The position numbers and the translations under genes are program-made. From assembly GCA_029884455.1 (NCBI GenBank), contig JAOUHU010000011.1, positions 1-64,000 of the forward strand: a stretch of DNA of 64,000 bases, in the 5' to 3' direction. The notes under the pieces were generated by a model that saw nothing but the letters and a program-made list of their open reading frames with translations, did not search any database and was not told the DNA's origin. This DNA comes from Gammaproteobacteria bacterium (GTDB lineage: Bacteria; Pseudomonadota; Gammaproteobacteria; Steroidobacterales; Woeseiaceae). How positions within the stretch are numbered: the stretch's first letter is position 1; every line of letters starts with the position of its first letter. Shown in pieces: positions 10,022 through 19,969 of the stretch.

Positions 10022-10930
10022 CTAGGCGTAAGATGGTGCCGCGTAGGAAACCGGTGCCTTCTTTGGATCCTTGAACGTCACTTCTTCCCAGGCCGATTCC
10101 TCTGCAAGCAGCGCACGTAATAACTTGTTATTCAGATCATGCCCGGATTTGAATGCGCGGAACTCGCCAATCACGCAATGCCCGAGCAAATAGATGTCAC
10201 CGATCGCGTCCAGAATCTTGTGGATCACGAATTCATTTCCATAGCGCAGGCCGTCTTCATTGAGGATGCGGTAATCATCAAGCACGATTGCATTGTCCAT
10301 GCTGCCGCCCAGCGTCAGGTTGCGCTCGCGCAAGGCCTCGACATCCCGCAGGAAACAAAAGGTTCGCGCCCGGCTCACCTCTTTAAGAAAAGAGGTGGAC
10401 GAGAAATCGATGCTCGCGCGCTGCACCAGCTTGTTGAACACGGGGTGATTGAAGTACACCTCGAAATTCACCTTGAAGCCATTGAACGGCACCAGCTCCG
10501 CCCACTTGTCGCCGTCTTCAACCCGTACCTTTTTGTTAATACGAATAAACCGCTTTGCAGCGCTTTGCTCCTCAATGCCGGCAGATTGCAGTAGAAACAC
10601 GAATGGACCGGCGCTGCCATCCATGATCGGTACTTCCGGAGCCGACAGGTCGACGTAGACGTTGTCAATACCAAGGCCGGCGAGCGCCGACATCAGATGT
10701 TCAACGGTTGCAACCTTGACCCCATCCTTGATCAGCGTTGTACCAAGCATTGTTTCACCAACGAGGCGCGGGTCCGCCTGGATATCAACCGGATGATCGA
10801 GATCGACGCGACGGAAAACGATGCCGGAATTTTCTGCGGCGGGCCGTAAAGTCATATAGACCTTTTCACCCGTATGCAGGCCAACACCAGTTGCCCGAAT
10901 GGTGGTCTTCAGTGTTCGTTGTCGCAGCAT
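10022..10930 (-). CDS. lpxC: UDP-3-O-acyl-N-acetylglucosamine deacetylase LpxC
   Basis: Zinc-dependent deacetylase that commits UDP-GlcNAc derivatives to lipid A. Length 302 residues, as in E. coli. Zinc ligands are visible: His78 in VEHLMSAL, and the HKILD motif supplying His and Asp near 237-241; the general acid/base His is in [10 protein letters not shown] near 264. It is the last gene of the dcw cluster, 186 bases behind ftsZ, with its own promoter candidate and a strong palindrome in the gap. Confidence 0.98.
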   Translation of the reverse strand: MLRQRTLKTTIRATGVGLHTGEKVYMTLRPAAENSGIVFRRVDLDHPVDIQADPRLVGETMLGTTLIKDGVKVATVEHLMSALAGLGIDNVYVDLSAPEVPIMDGSAGPFVFLLQSAGIEEQSAAKRFIRINKKVRVEDGDKWAELVPFNGFKVNFEVYFNHPVFNKLVQRASIDFSSTSFLKEVSRARTFCFLRDVEALRERNLTLGGSMDNAIVLDDYRILNEDGLRYGNEFVIHKILDAIGDIYLLGHCVIGEFRAFKSGHDLNNKLLRALLAEESAWEEVTFKDPKKAPVSYAAPSYA

Positions 10931-10959
10931 TGAAATTCTGTGTCGGCGAGGTTTCGGAA

Positions 10960-10988
10960 GGTTAGCACAATCCAGAAAAACTCTTCAA
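10960..10988 (-). promoter_or_regulatory. Candidate lpxC promoter
   Basis: On the minus strand TTGAAG (10983-10988) is separated by 17 bases from CTAACC (10960-10965), the latter within TGTGCTAACC. It would start transcription about 25 bases before the lpxC ATG. The -35 is good; the -10 is weak. Confidence 0.5.
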
Positions 10989-11056
10989 GAATTCAATCCC
11001 TTAGAGACAATCTATCGGTTTTTGATGAAGAGTTGCTGGATACCGGCGGGAAGGTT

Positions 11057-11081
11057 GCCGGCCCGGTTGAACCGGGCCGGC
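11057..11081. repeat. 25-bp GC-rich palindrome between ftsZ and lpxC
   Basis: GCCGGCCCGGTT (11057-11068) and AACCGGGCCGGC (11070-11081) are perfect inverted repeats around a single G. As RNA it forms a 10-bp nearly all-GC stem with a 5-base loop. Neither strand has a following U-tract, so it is not a standard intrinsic terminator. It may slow polymerase, protect the ftsZ mRNA 3' end or be a protein site. Confidence 0.7.
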
Positions 11082-11100
11082 GAAGCGAAGGTCATGCAGT

Positions 11101-11121
11101 ACTGACGTAGCGGGCGTCAGT
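11101..11121 (-). repeat. Small inverted repeat overlapping the ftsZ stop
   Basis: ACTGACG and CGTCAGT form a perfect 7-bp inverted repeat with a 7-base loop; the ftsZ stop codon (11117-11119) is inside the right arm. Together with the palindrome 20 bases further on it would give the ftsZ transcript two hairpins in a row. Confidence 0.4.
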
Positions 11122-12259
11122 CCGCCTGGCGCCTGAGGAATGCTGGTATGTCGAGCAGCTCTTCCTGCAGTCCGCTGTGATCGAAGCCATCGCCTACGGC
11201 CCGTTGCCGTTGCACGGTAGGCTTGTCGAGTCCTTGGTAGTTTGGTTCTGCGACGGCGGTTGCCCGGCGCACAATGCGCATCGGCGACTCAGCGCTGGCG
11301 GCACTGTTGCCCAGGCCGGTCGCAACCACTGTTACGCGGATACGATCGATCATGTCCGGATCAATGACAGTGCCTATCACAACTGTCGCATCCGGCGCCG
11401 CAAACTCCTTGATCGTCCTGCCCACTTCCTGGAATTCGCCAATCGAAAGATCTGTACCGGCGGTCACGTTCGCCAGAATGCCTTTCGCGCCGGCGAGATT
11501 GATATCTTCCAGCAGCGGACTTGATATCGCCGCTTCGGCTGCCTCGCGCGCCCGACCTTCACCGCTCGATTCTCCGGCGCCCATCATGGCCATTCCCATT
11601 TCGGACATCACTGTGCGAACGTCAGCAAAGTCAACGTTGATAAGCCCTGGCCGCGTGATCAATTCGGCAATCCCCTGTACGGCACCTTGCAGCACCTGGT
11701 TCGCCGCGCGGAATGCGTCGAGCAAAGTCGTGTCACCGCCAAGGACAGTCAGCAACTTCTCGTTGGGAATGGTAATCAGCGAGTCAACGTACTTGCCAAG
11801 CTCGGCGATACCGTGCTCCGCAAGGGCCTGCCGTTTCGTACCTTCCATATCAAACGGCTTGGTAACGACGGCGACAGTCAGGATGCCCAGTTCCTTGGCA
11901 ACCTGCGCCACAATCGGCGCTGCCCCGGTGCCGGTACCACCACCCATGCCAGCGGTAATGAACAACATATCGGCGCCCTGGATGACTTCGTGTATCCGGT
12001 CGCGATCCTCCATGGCGGCCTGACGGCCGATGTCGGGATCGGCACCAGCTCCCAGACCCTTGGTAATGCTGCAACCGATTTGTAGTGCCGTTCGCACGCG
12101 GGCAGATTTCAGTGCCTGCGCGTCGGTATTAGCGCAAATGAAATCAACACCCTCAATTCCGGCATTCACCATGTGCGCGACGGCATTGCCACCGCCGCCG
12201 CCGACGCCGATGACCTTTATCACCGCACTCTGGCTGTGCGCATCCATTAATTCAAACAT
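11117..12259 (-). CDS. ftsZ: Cell division GTPase FtsZ
   Basis: Tubulin-like GTPase that forms the Z ring. 380 residues: N-terminal IKVIGVGGGGGNAV nucleotide-binding segment, signature GGGTGTG at residues 106-112, T7-loop region, a short linker and the conserved C-terminal tail LDIPAFLRRQAD that binds FtsA, ZipA and ZapD. The ATG is preceded by GGAGG at good spacing. A 75-base gap to ftsA contains a 12-bp palindrome. Confidence 0.99.
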   Translation of the reverse strand: MFELMDAHSQSAVIKVIGVGGGGGNAVAHMVNAGIEGVDFICANTDAQALKSARVRTALQIGCSITKGLGAGADPDIGRQAAMEDRDRIHEVIQGADMLFITAGMGGGTGTGAAPIVAQVAKELGILTVAVVTKPFDMEGTKRQALAEHGIAELGKYVDSLITIPNEKLLTVLGGDTTLLDAFRAANQVLQGAVQGIAELITRPGLINVDFADVRTVMSEMGMAMMGAGESSGEGRAREAAEAAISSPLLEDINLAGAKGILANVTAGTDLSIGEFQEVGRTIKEFAAPDATVVIGTVIDPDMIDRIRVTVVATGLGNSAASAESPMRIVRRATAVAEPNYQGLDKPTVQRQRAVGDGFDHSGLQEELLDIPAFLRRQAD

Positions 12260-12289
12260 TTATACTACCTCCGCTAAAGACCTTCTGGT

Positions 12290-12301
12290 GGGGAATTCCC
12301 C
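12290..12301. repeat. 12-bp palindrome in the ftsA-ftsZ gap
   Basis: GGGGAATTCCCC, a perfect palindrome about 30 bases before the ftsZ start and 13 bases before its Shine-Dalgarno. Possible operator or small RNA hairpin; nothing proves function. Confidence 0.4.
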
Positions 12302-12334
12302 GTTATCACTCGCCGGCGATCCGCTGCCGGTATT

Positions 12335-13573
12335 CTAAAACTGTCCGCCAAACCACGATTTCATGCGGTCCCAGACATCGCTCAAGTTGCTGCGAATCGG
12401 AGTTCCTCGCGACGTACGTCGCGAATTGCTTTCGAATCCGTACAGCAACAGACCAACCCCCGTGGCGTAAATCGGATTTCGAATTACTTCCATGAGTCCT
12501 CCAACATACTGCGGCGCACCGAGGCGCACCGGCATGTGAAATACTTCCTCGGCGAGCTCGACCGCGCCTTCCATTTTCGCGCTACCGCCGGTGATGACGA
12601 TGCCTGCAGCAATCAGTTCCTCGAAGCCGCTTCGACGCAGCTCATCGCGAATCAGGCCGAACAATTCTTCGTATCTGGGCTCGACGATTTCAGCGAGAGT
12701 CTGACGTGCCAGGCGGCGTGGCGGTCGCTCGCCAACACTCGGCACTTCGATGGTTTCGTCGGGGTTGGCGAGTTGCGATAACGCACAGGCGTACTTGATC
12801 TTGATTTCCTCCGCATACTGCGTCGGTGTACGCATGGATACTGCGATATCGTTGGTAACCTGGTCGCCGGCAATCGGAATTACGGCGGTGTGCTGGATTG
12901 CGCCGCCCAGGAAGACCGCCAGATCCGTGGTACCGCCACCAATATCGACAATGCAGGATCCCAGTTCCTTTTCGTCCTCGGTTAACACTGCATAACTTGA
13001 TGCAAGCTGCTCGAGTACGATGTCGTCAACCTCTAACCCACAGCGCTGCACGCATTTGACGATATTCTGCGCGGCACTTTCGGCGCCGGTAACCATGTGT
13101 ACCTTCGCCTCCAGGCGAACGCCCGACATGCCAATGGGTTCACGGATACCTTCCTGATTATCGATAATGAATTCCTGCGGCAGGATGTGCAGTATTTTCT
13201 GGTCAGCAGGAATTGCAACTGCGCGCGCTGCGTCGATGACGCGATCGACATCCCCGGCGCTTACTTCCTTGTCACGTACGCCCACGATGCCATGCGAATT
13301 CAGGCTACGTACGTGGCTGCCCGCGATACCGGTATACACAGAATGTATATCGCAGCCAGCCATCAGTTCCGCTTCCTCAATGGCACGCTGGATCGAATGC
13401 ACGGTCGATTCGATATTGACCACCACGCCTTTTTTCAGACCACGCGACGGGTGCGAACCAATTCCTACAACTTCGATGCCACCGTCCTCGCTTATCTCGC
13501 CGACAATCGCAACGACTTTGGACGTGCCAATGTCGAGACCGACGATCAGGTTCTTATCTCCACGTTTGGACAT
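12335..13573 (-). CDS. ftsA: Cell division protein FtsA
   Basis: Actin-like ATPase that anchors FtsZ to the membrane. 412 residues with the phosphate-1 motif GLDIGTSKVVAIVGE near the N-terminus, the 1C subdomain, phosphate-2 VDIGGGTTDLAVF and the adenosine motif GIVITGGSAKMEG; the C-terminus (WDRMKSWFGGQF) is the expected amphipathic membrane-targeting helix. The ATG abuts the ftsQ stop (TGAATG), indicating translational coupling. Confidence 0.98.
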   Translation of the reverse strand: MSKRGDKNLIVGLDIGTSKVVAIVGEISEDGGIEVVGIGSHPSRGLKKGVVVNIESTVHSIQRAIEEAELMAGCDIHSVYTGIAGSHVRSLNSHGIVGVRDKEVSAGDVDRVIDAARAVAIPADQKILHILPQEFIIDNQEGIREPIGMSGVRLEAKVHMVTGAESAAQNIVKCVQRCGLEVDDIVLEQLASSYAVLTEDEKELGSCIVDIGGGTTDLAVFLGGAIQHTAVIPIAGDQVTNDIAVSMRTPTQYAEEIKIKYACALSQLANPDETIEVPSVGERPPRRLARQTLAEIVEPRYEELFGLIRDELRRSGFEELIAAGIVITGGSAKMEGAVELAEEVFHMPVRLGAPQYVGGLMEVIRNPIYATGVGLLLYGFESNSRRTSRGTPIRSNLSDVWDRMKSWFGGQF

Positions 13574-14386
13574 TCAACGATTCCCTGTTAGTGCCAGCAA
13601 GTTATCTGTGCCTTGATCCGGGTCGGTCACCGGCGTGTTCGACCCATTGTTCCAGCCAATCGTGAATCCATTGCTGTAACGCATGTCCACATACTGTATT
13701 TCGGCAGCCCGACTCGTGATGATGTCGGCGACTATGTCGAGGAACAGTTCAGTTCGTTCCGCAATTTCGCGACGGCCGAGGCGAATCTCCACGCCATTCT
13801 GCAAGGTCATTTCCCATGCGCCACGCGCATCCAGATGTACGCGGCGCAGGTCGAGCCCCAGTGGAATCAGGCGTTCGCGTACCTGCAGATAGCGGCGCGC
13901 CACCTCGGCAGCGCGGCCTTCAGGGCCACTCAGCCTTGGCAGCTCCGCCGGCAAATGCCGGACACTGTCGACAAATAACTCACCGCGCACGTTCAGCAAC
14001 CCGCTTTCGCCCCAGATCGCTGCTGGCACCTGCTCGGTAACAGTGATGCGTAAACGACTTGGCCAGCGGCGCGCAACAGTCGCCGCGTCGATCCACGGCA
14101 AGGCCGTAATTCGCTGCTGGATGGCGCCAAGATCGGCGCTCACGAATCCATCCTGCAACTCTTCGCTGATCGCTTCTTCGAGTTGCAGTGCAGTCACGCG
14201 CTGAAATGGTCCGTTGATCTCAATCGAACGAATTGGCTTATCCAGCACGTTCGAGCTCAGATAGTAAGTACTGACCACGGCGCCGGTTACCATGAGTGGT
14301 GCCAAAATCAGGCTGAGCCGTAATTTGGGCATGCGCATTCGCGATTCCTTTTTCGCCTTGCGACGTCGCGCTTGCTTATGCATCAT
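13574..14386 (-). CDS. ftsQ: Cell division protein FtsQ
   Basis: Bitopic divisome protein that links FtsB/FtsL to the cytoplasmic division proteins. 270 residues from ATG-ATG at 14386: basic cytoplasmic tail (KQARRRKAKKES), one membrane segment at about 23-42, POTRA domain (IRSIEINGPFQRVTALQLEE) and beta domain. The frame is open upstream inside ddl, but a start at 14386 overlaps ddl by 11 bases and gives the normal basic tail. Confidence 0.95.
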   Translation of the reverse strand: MMHKQARRRKAKKESRMRMPKLRLSLILAPLMVTGAVVSTYYLSSNVLDKPIRSIEINGPFQRVTALQLEEAISEELQDGFVSADLGAIQQRITALPWIDAATVARRWPSRLRITVTEQVPAAIWGESGLLNVRGELFVDSVRHLPAELPRLSGPEGRAAEVARRYLQVRERLIPLGLDLRRVHLDARGAWEMTLQNGVEIRLGRREIAERTELFLDIVADIITSRAAEIQYVDMRYSNGFTIGWNNGSNTPVTDPDQGTDNLLALTGNR

Positions 14387-15377
14387 TCGCCACGACCTCA
14401 ACGTGCGTTGCACTGGTATCGGTGCCCACGCTGGTTTCCAGGATCCGCCAGCACAATTCCGCGAAGTCAATGCCTGCCTGCTTCGCGGCCATCGGCACCA
14501 GGCTGTGACTGGTCATGCCGGGCACCGTATTGACCTCGAGGACTTTGGGCTCATTGTCCGCGCCGGTCATGAAGTCGACCCGGCCCCAACCGCTGCAACC
14601 AAGTTCATTGAATGCCGCCAACGCAAGTTCGGCATAGCGTTTCTCCAACGCGACGTCGTCGGTGCCGGGACAGAAATATTTGGTGCGGTCGGATTCGTAC
14701 TTCGCGCGGTAGTCGTAAAACACGCGTGGCGTTTCAATACGGATACTGGGTAACGCCACGCCCTGCAGCACAGCAACAGTTGTCTCGATACCGACAATGC
14801 AGCGCTCGGCCAGCGCGATACCGCCGTACCCGAGCGCCAATTTGACGGCATCATCGAGATCATCAGCGTCGAAAACCTTGCTCATACCAACACTCGAACC
14901 TTCGCCGGCCGGTTTGAGGATCAGGGGGTAGCCGATTTCCTCGGCCGCCAGGACGGCGTCGGCCCGGTGCCGGATCACCGCGTATTCGGGCGTCGGAATC
15001 CCGCTGGCATCGAAAAGGTGCTTGCTGCGCACCTTGTCCATCGCAATCGCTGACGCCATGACGCCGCTGCCGGTATACGGGGTGTCCAGCCATTCGAGCG
15101 CGCCCTGCAAGGCGCCATCCTCACCACCAGGCCCGTGCAAGGCGATCCAGACCCGGTCAAAACCGGACTCGGAAAACTCGCCCAGGCTGCGCGCGGCAGG
15201 GTCCCAGGGATGCGCGTCAACGCCACGCTCTTGCAGAGCTTTGAGCACAGCAGCGCCGGTCTTCAGCGATACCTCGCGCTCGCTCGAATAGCCACCCAGC
15301 ATGACCGCAACGCGACCGAAGTCGCGCGCCGACTCGACGTGGTGACGTCGTTCGCGCAGTGAAATCAGGCGGGTCAT
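14376..15377 (-). CDS. ddl: D-alanine--D-alanine ligase
   Basis: ATP-grasp enzyme that makes the D-Ala-D-Ala dipeptide for MurF. 333 residues; motifs include VAVMLGGYSSEREVSLKTG, the LHGPGGEDG segment, KPAGEGSSVGMSKV and the C-terminal LEVNTVPGMTSHSLVPMAA. A ~20-residue N-terminal extension precedes the usual first strand. Its ATG overlaps the murB stop (ATGA). The dcw context suggests a DdlB-type enzyme. Confidence 0.97.
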   Translation of the reverse strand: MTRLISLRERRHHVESARDFGRVAVMLGGYSSEREVSLKTGAAVLKALQERGVDAHPWDPAARSLGEFSESGFDRVWIALHGPGGEDGALQGALEWLDTPYTGSGVMASAIAMDKVRSKHLFDASGIPTPEYAVIRHRADAVLAAEEIGYPLILKPAGEGSSVGMSKVFDADDLDDAVKLALGYGGIALAERCIVGIETTVAVLQGVALPSIRIETPRVFYDYRAKYESDRTKYFCPGTDDVALEKRYAELALAAFNELGCSGWGRVDFMTGADNEPKVLEVNTVPGMTSHSLVPMAAKQAGIDFAELCWRILETSVGTDTSATHVEVVANDA

Positions 15378-16273
15378 CGCGGCAGCTCCCCAACAATGTG
15401 CACTTCGTGCTGCAGTTCGATGCCATGCTTTTCGATTACCGTATGCCGCACGTGCTCGATCAGTTCTTCAACATCTGTAGCGCTCGCGCGATCGCGGTTG
15501 ATAATGAAGTTTGCATGTTTAACGGACACTTCAGCGCCACCGATGCGGTAACCCTTGAGGCCGGCCGTCTCAATCAAGCGGGCAGCATGATCACCAGGCG
15601 GGTTGCGGAACACAGAGCCGCAACTCGGCAGCCCGAGTGGCTGTGTGGCCTTGCGGCGTTCCAGTAAGGTATTCAGTACCTCTTTGCTGGCTGTGACATC
15701 TGGATCGAATCGAAAATTGGCTTCGATGAACCATTCGTTGCGCGGGCCTGTGACGCTGCGGTACGCGATCGAATATTCAGCCGGCGATCGCTGGTGAATT
15801 TCGCCAGACCGATCAATTGTGCGAACCGACTCGACCCGTTCCCAGGTCTCTCCACCGTGCGCTCCCGCGTTCATCGCCAGTGCGCCGCCAACAGTACCCG
15901 GAATACCGGCAAAAAATTCCGACGGGCCGAGGCCCCAGCGCAGGCACTCGCGTGCGAGCTGAGTGCATGGCGCACCGCTGCCGGCTTTGACGAGAAACGG
16001 TTCGACGCGCTCGATCGAGCGCAATATTTTGCTGGCTGAAATCACGACGCCGCGGATACCACCGTCGCGCACCAGCAGGTTGCTGCCGGCGCCATGCCAG
16101 AATACGTTTGTCGCGCGATCGAGCTCGCCGAGGAATTTCGCCAGCTCGGCAAGGCTAGAGGGTACGAAAAACAGGTCCGCCGGACCGCCGACGCGCCAGG
16201 ATGTGTGCCGGCTCATTGGCTCGTTCGCTCGCAATTCGCCACGGTCCGCGTTCTGCTTTGCGGCGGCCATCAT
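15374..16273 (-). CDS. murB: UDP-N-acetylenolpyruvoylglucosamine reductase MurB (short form)
   Basis: FAD/NADPH enzyme that reduces UDP-GlcNAc-enolpyruvate to UDP-MurNAc. 299 residues with the FAD-binding [16 protein letters not shown] and [18 protein letters not shown] motifs, the [11 protein letters not shown] stretch and the catalytic-Ser region SCGSVFRNP. It is about 40 residues shorter than the E. coli type I enzyme and looks like a type II MurB (inference from length and the C-terminal pattern). ATGA overlaps on both sides. Confidence 0.96.
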   Translation of the reverse strand: MMAAAKQNADRGELRANEPMSRHTSWRVGGPADLFFVPSSLAELAKFLGELDRATNVFWHGAGSNLLVRDGGIRGVVISASKILRSIERVEPFLVKAGSGAPCTQLARECLRWGLGPSEFFAGIPGTVGGALAMNAGAHGGETWERVESVRTIDRSGEIHQRSPAEYSIAYRSVTGPRNEWFIEANFRFDPDVTASKEVLNTLLERRKATQPLGLPSCGSVFRNPPGDHAARLIETAGLKGYRIGGAEVSVKHANFIINRDRASATDVEELIEHVRHTVIEKHGIELQHEVHIVGELPR

Positions 16274-17694
16274 GAGTGCACCGTCAGGCTTGGCTTGCGC
16301 CGCAACATCTCGGGCAGTCCGGCCGCGTAAGCGCCGATGTCGCCGGCACCCATGGTTAGAACCAGGTCACCGTCCGCAATCAGGCCTTCAAGTACCGGCA
16401 ACAGCTCATCCAGGGATTCAACGAAAACCGGTTCGACCGCGCCTCGCGATCGGATGGCGCGCGCAATCGCGCGCCCGTCGGCACCAGCAATCGGCGCCTC
16501 GCCCGCCGCGTAGACATCCAGCACGATGCTTACATCCGCCTCGGACAGGACCGCCGCAAAGTCGTCCATCAGGTCGCGCGTACGCGTATAGCGATGCGGC
16601 TGAAATACCAGCACGATGCGCTTGTCCGGCCAGCCCGAGCGCGCCGCAGCCAGCGTTGCCGCAATCTCGGTCGGGTGATGACCATAGTCATCAATGAGCA
16701 GGACTTTACCGGCAGCGGTGGTGAGCTCGCCAAGATTCTGAAAGCGTCGATCGATGCCTTCGAATTTTTCGAGCGCACCAACAACCGCGCTGTCGGCGAT
16801 CTGCAACTCGTCAGCCACTGCAATAGCGGCAAGCGCGTTGCGTACATTATGCAGTCCCGGCAATCGCAACGAGATCCGCAGCGGCTCGCGTTCCGCGCCG
16901 CGCAGCACATCGAATTGGGCCCGGCCTTTCGAGAACTCGATATTAATCGCGCGCAGATCGGCGTCCTCGTTAATGCCGTACGTCACAATCGAGCGGCCAA
17001 TATTGCTAAGAATTGCGTTAACACCGGGATCGTCGGTGCATACGACCGCCAGGCCGTAAAAAGGCAGGTTGTGCAGGAAATCGACGAAGCTGGCGCGCAA
17101 CTTCTCAATATCGCCGTCATATGTCGACATGTGATCGGCATCGATATTGGTCACAATTGCCAGCATCGGCTTCAGGTGCACAAACGACGCGTCACTTTCG
17201 TCCGCCTCGGCCACCAGGTAGTCGCCCTGGCCGAGGCGAGCATTGGCATCGGCACTCTTGAGGCGACCACCAATGACGAAAGTCGGATCGAGCCCGCCTT
17301 CCGCGAGCACGCTGGCGACCAGGCTGGTCGTGGTGGTCTTGCCATGGGTTCCGGCGACTGCGACCGAATACCGGAAGCGCATGAGTTCGCCCAGCATCTC
17401 TGCGCGGCGTACCACCGGCATCAGTTGCTCATGCGCCGCCGCCACCTCCGGATTGCTCTCGTCGACAGCGCTCGAAACCACTACCGCGTCGGCTGATTCA
17501 ATATTGGTGGCAGCGTGACCAATGAAAATTGTTGCGCCCTGACCTGCGAGACGCCGGGTCTGCTTATTGGGCTTCAAATCCGAGCCCTGCACCTTGTATC
17601 CAAGGCTCAGCATGACTTCCGCAATACCGGACATTCCGGAACCACCGATGCCGACGAAATGCACACAGTGAATACGGCGCATCTTCTTGATCAT
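16270..17694 (-). CDS. murC: UDP-N-acetylmuramate--L-alanine ligase MurC
   Basis: Adds L-Ala to UDP-MurNAc. 474 residues in Mur-ligase order: N-terminal Rossmann domain ([17 protein letters not shown]), P-loop [14 protein letters not shown] near residues 113-126, central domain and C-terminal domain with [14 protein letters not shown] and QPHRYTRT, both characteristic of MurC. ATGA overlap with murG upstream and murB downstream. Confidence 0.98.
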   Translation of the reverse strand: MIKKMRRIHCVHFVGIGGSGMSGIAEVMLSLGYKVQGSDLKPNKQTRRLAGQGATIFIGHAATNIESADAVVVSSAVDESNPEVAAAHEQLMPVVRRAEMLGELMRFRYSVAVAGTHGKTTTTSLVASVLAEGGLDPTFVIGGRLKSADANARLGQGDYLVAEADESDASFVHLKPMLAIVTNIDADHMSTYDGDIEKLRASFVDFLHNLPFYGLAVVCTDDPGVNAILSNIGRSIVTYGINEDADLRAINIEFSKGRAQFDVLRGAEREPLRISLRLPGLHNVRNALAAIAVADELQIADSAVVGALEKFEGIDRRFQNLGELTTAAGKVLLIDDYGHHPTEIAATLAAARSGWPDKRIVLVFQPHRYTRTRDLMDDFAAVLSEADVSIVLDVYAAGEAPIAGADGRAIARAIRSRGAVEPVFVESLDELLPVLEGLIADGDLVLTMGAGDIGAYAAGLPEMLRRKPSLTVHS

Positions 17695-18791
17695 GCCGCC
17701 ACTCCCGCCTGCTCAAGGCAAAGTTCCGTGATGCGCATCAGGGCATTTGGTTTTGCCAGCCCGCGCGCCTTTTCTGCCTTGGCCAGAAGCTCGGCGCGGG
17801 TCGTTAACCAGTCGCGCAGGGTCATGGCCAGCACTTCGGCGCTTAGCATGCTCTCATCGATGATCACTGCCGCACCGGCGTCTGCAAGCGGCCGGGCATT
17901 GGCGGTCTGGTGGTCGTCCACTGCACCGGGGTAAGGCACAAACAACGCCGGCAGGCCAACTGCACAGATTTCCGCCACGGTCAGCGCGCCGGACCGGCAA
18001 ACGACAAGATCCGCCCAGGCATAGGCCGCAGCCATGTCGTCGATGAACGGTGTCAGCTCGACCTCGAGATGCTGCTCCGCGTAGGCGTTCAACGCGGCGC
18101 CATAAGTGAGTTCGCCACTTTGATGGCGAATAATCGGGCGCATTGTGACGGGTAGTTTCGCCAGTGCCGCAGGGACCGTTTTGTTGAGTGCCAATGAGCC
18201 CTGGCTGCCGCCGAGGACCAGCACGCGCAAAGGCCCTTGCCGTTGGCCATAGCGCAGCGCAGGTTGCGGTACGGCGGCAATGTCCTCGCGTACCGGGTTG
18301 CCCACGGTTTCAGCGCGCACCCTGGAATTAAAACTGCCCGGGAAGGCTTGCAGCACAACCCGGGCAAGACGCGCCAGAAGACGGTTAGTGAGGCCGGCAG
18401 CTGCATTCTGCTCGTGAATGACGAGCGGCCGACCGGTAAGCCAGGCAGCAAGGCCGCCTGGCCCGGAAACGAAACCGCCCATGCCGAGTACCGCGGCCGG
18501 ACGGCGACGCAAAATGACACCAATGGACTGCAGCAGCGCCCAGGCCAGTTGCAGCGGCGCGAGCAACAAGGCCACCACACCTTTGCGCCGCAGACCGCGC
18601 ACACTGATCCATTCGACCTCGATGCCGGCCGCCGGAATTACCCGGCTTTCGATGCCGCGCCGCGTGCCGAGCCAGACGATGTCCTGTGCCCGCTCCTGCA
18701 GCGCACGTGCGACGGCCAGCGCAGGATAAACATGCCCGCCGGTACCGCCGGCCATGACAAGAATCGGACGCTGCGCTTGGGCTGCGTTCAT
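17691..18791 (-). CDS. murG: UDP-GlcNAc:undecaprenyl-PP-MurNAc-pentapeptide transferase MurG
   Basis: Peripheral inner-membrane glycosyltransferase that converts lipid I to lipid II. 366 residues with the glycine-rich loop [15 protein letters not shown] at the N-terminus, the [13 protein letters not shown] segment and the C-terminal GT-B motif [29 protein letters not shown]. The family more often has SRAGA here; this copy reads CRSGALT. Confidence 0.98.
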   Translation of the reverse strand: MNAAQAQRPILVMAGGTGGHVYPALAVARALQERAQDIVWLGTRRGIESRVIPAAGIEVEWISVRGLRRKGVVALLLAPLQLAWALLQSIGVILRRRPAAVLGMGGFVSGPGGLAAWLTGRPLVIHEQNAAAGLTNRLLARLARVVLQAFPGSFNSRVRAETVGNPVREDIAAVPQPALRYGQRQGPLRVLVLGGSQGSLALNKTVPAALAKLPVTMRPIIRHQSGELTYGAALNAYAEQHLEVELTPFIDDMAAAYAWADLVVCRSGALTVAEICAVGLPALFVPYPGAVDDHQTANARPLADAGAAVIIDESMLSAEVLAMTLRDWLTTRAELLAKAEKARGLAKPNALMRITELCLEQAGVAA

Positions 18792-19969
18792 GTTGTACCC
18801 CGGCGCGTGCGATTGACCGGCTTCGCATCAACTTCGAGTTCGTGGTGAATGCGCATCAGCATGCCGATCGCGGCCATGGTCACAATCAGGCTACTGCGGC
18901 CATAACTGATCAAGGGCAGGGTCAGACCCTTTGTCGGCAACAGCCCCATATTGACGCCGACATTAATAAACGCCTGCAATCCGAGCCAGGTGCCAATGCC
19001 GATCGCGAGGTAGGCCTCGAAATAACATTCCGCAGCAACCGCACGCTGTGCGAGTCTGAAAATTCGCCAGAGCAGGCCGAGGAACAGGGAGACCAGCAAC
19101 AACGAGCCGAACAGGCCAAATTCCTCCGCGAACACAGCGAAAACGAAGTCGGTATGGGCCTCCGGCAGGTAGAACAACTTTTGCACGCTGCCGCCAAGAC
19201 CGACGCCGAACCATTCACCGCGGCCGATCGCGATCAGGGACTGTGTCAGCTGAAAACCAGAGTCGAACGGATCCGCCCACGGATCAAGAAAGGCGGTCAG
19301 TCGTTTCATGCGATATGGCGACGTCAGTGCCAGCACCGTCATCGCCGCCAGCGCCGCGACAAAGCACACCAGGAAATCGCGCATGCGGGCCCCGGCCACG
19401 AACAGGACAATCAAGGCGGTGGCGAGCAACACAATTGCCGCACCAAAATCGGGCTGTGCGAGCAGCAATCCTGAGATTGCCACCAGCACCAGCATTGGCC
19501 GCAAGAATCCTACAAATCGCTCACGCAGGTTTTTTTGCTGCCGCACGGCATAGCCGGCGAGATAAATGAGCAAACACAATCGCGCAGGTTCCGAGGCCTG
19601 CAAATTCATGAAGCCGACCCGCACCCAGCGGGTGGCACCGTTGACCTCGACACCAATGCCCGGCACCAGCACCAGGCACAGCAGTGCGACAGCGACCAGC
19701 AGCATCACCGGGCTCAAGGTCTGCCAAACACGCATCGGCAGTAACAGGCAGGCGAACCCGGCCACGCCACCCAGCAGTGCCGCAAGCAGCTGCCGCTCAA
19801 CGTAGTAGAACGGCCGTCCGGCGACATTGTCCGAGATTGTGATCGATGCCGAGGCAAGGATTACAAACCCGCCCAGCAGCAAGGTCGCAACAATCAGCAA
19901 TAGCACGGTATCGACCTTGAACGAAGTGCGAAGTTGCGCCGGGAACGGCATGATGGCATTGATCGTCAT
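18788..19969 (-). CDS. ftsW: Lipid II polymerase FtsW (SEDS family)
   Basis: Polytopic SEDS glycosyltransferase that polymerises septal peptidoglycan with FtsI. 393 residues, about ten membrane helices. The QPDFG motif with the catalytic-region Asp (LLLAQPDFGAAIVL) is present. The conserved YGGSS motif near the C-terminus reads YGRSS here (Arg358, codon 18896-18898). ATGA overlaps with murD and murG. Confidence 0.97.
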   Translation of the reverse strand: MTINAIMPFPAQLRTSFKVDTVLLLIVATLLLGGFVILASASITISDNVAGRPFYYVERQLLAALLGGVAGFACLLLPMRVWQTLSPVMLLVAVALLCLVLVPGIGVEVNGATRWVRVGFMNLQASEPARLCLLIYLAGYAVRQQKNLRERFVGFLRPMLVLVAISGLLLAQPDFGAAIVLLATALIVLFVAGARMRDFLVCFVAALAAMTVLALTSPYRMKRLTAFLDPWADPFDSGFQLTQSLIAIGRGEWFGVGLGGSVQKLFYLPEAHTDFVFAVFAEEFGLFGSLLLVSLFLGLLWRIFRLAQRAVAAECYFEAYLAIGIGTWLGLQAFINVGVNMGLLPTKGLTLPLISYGRSSLIVTMAAIGMLMRIHHELEVDAKPVNRTRRGTT

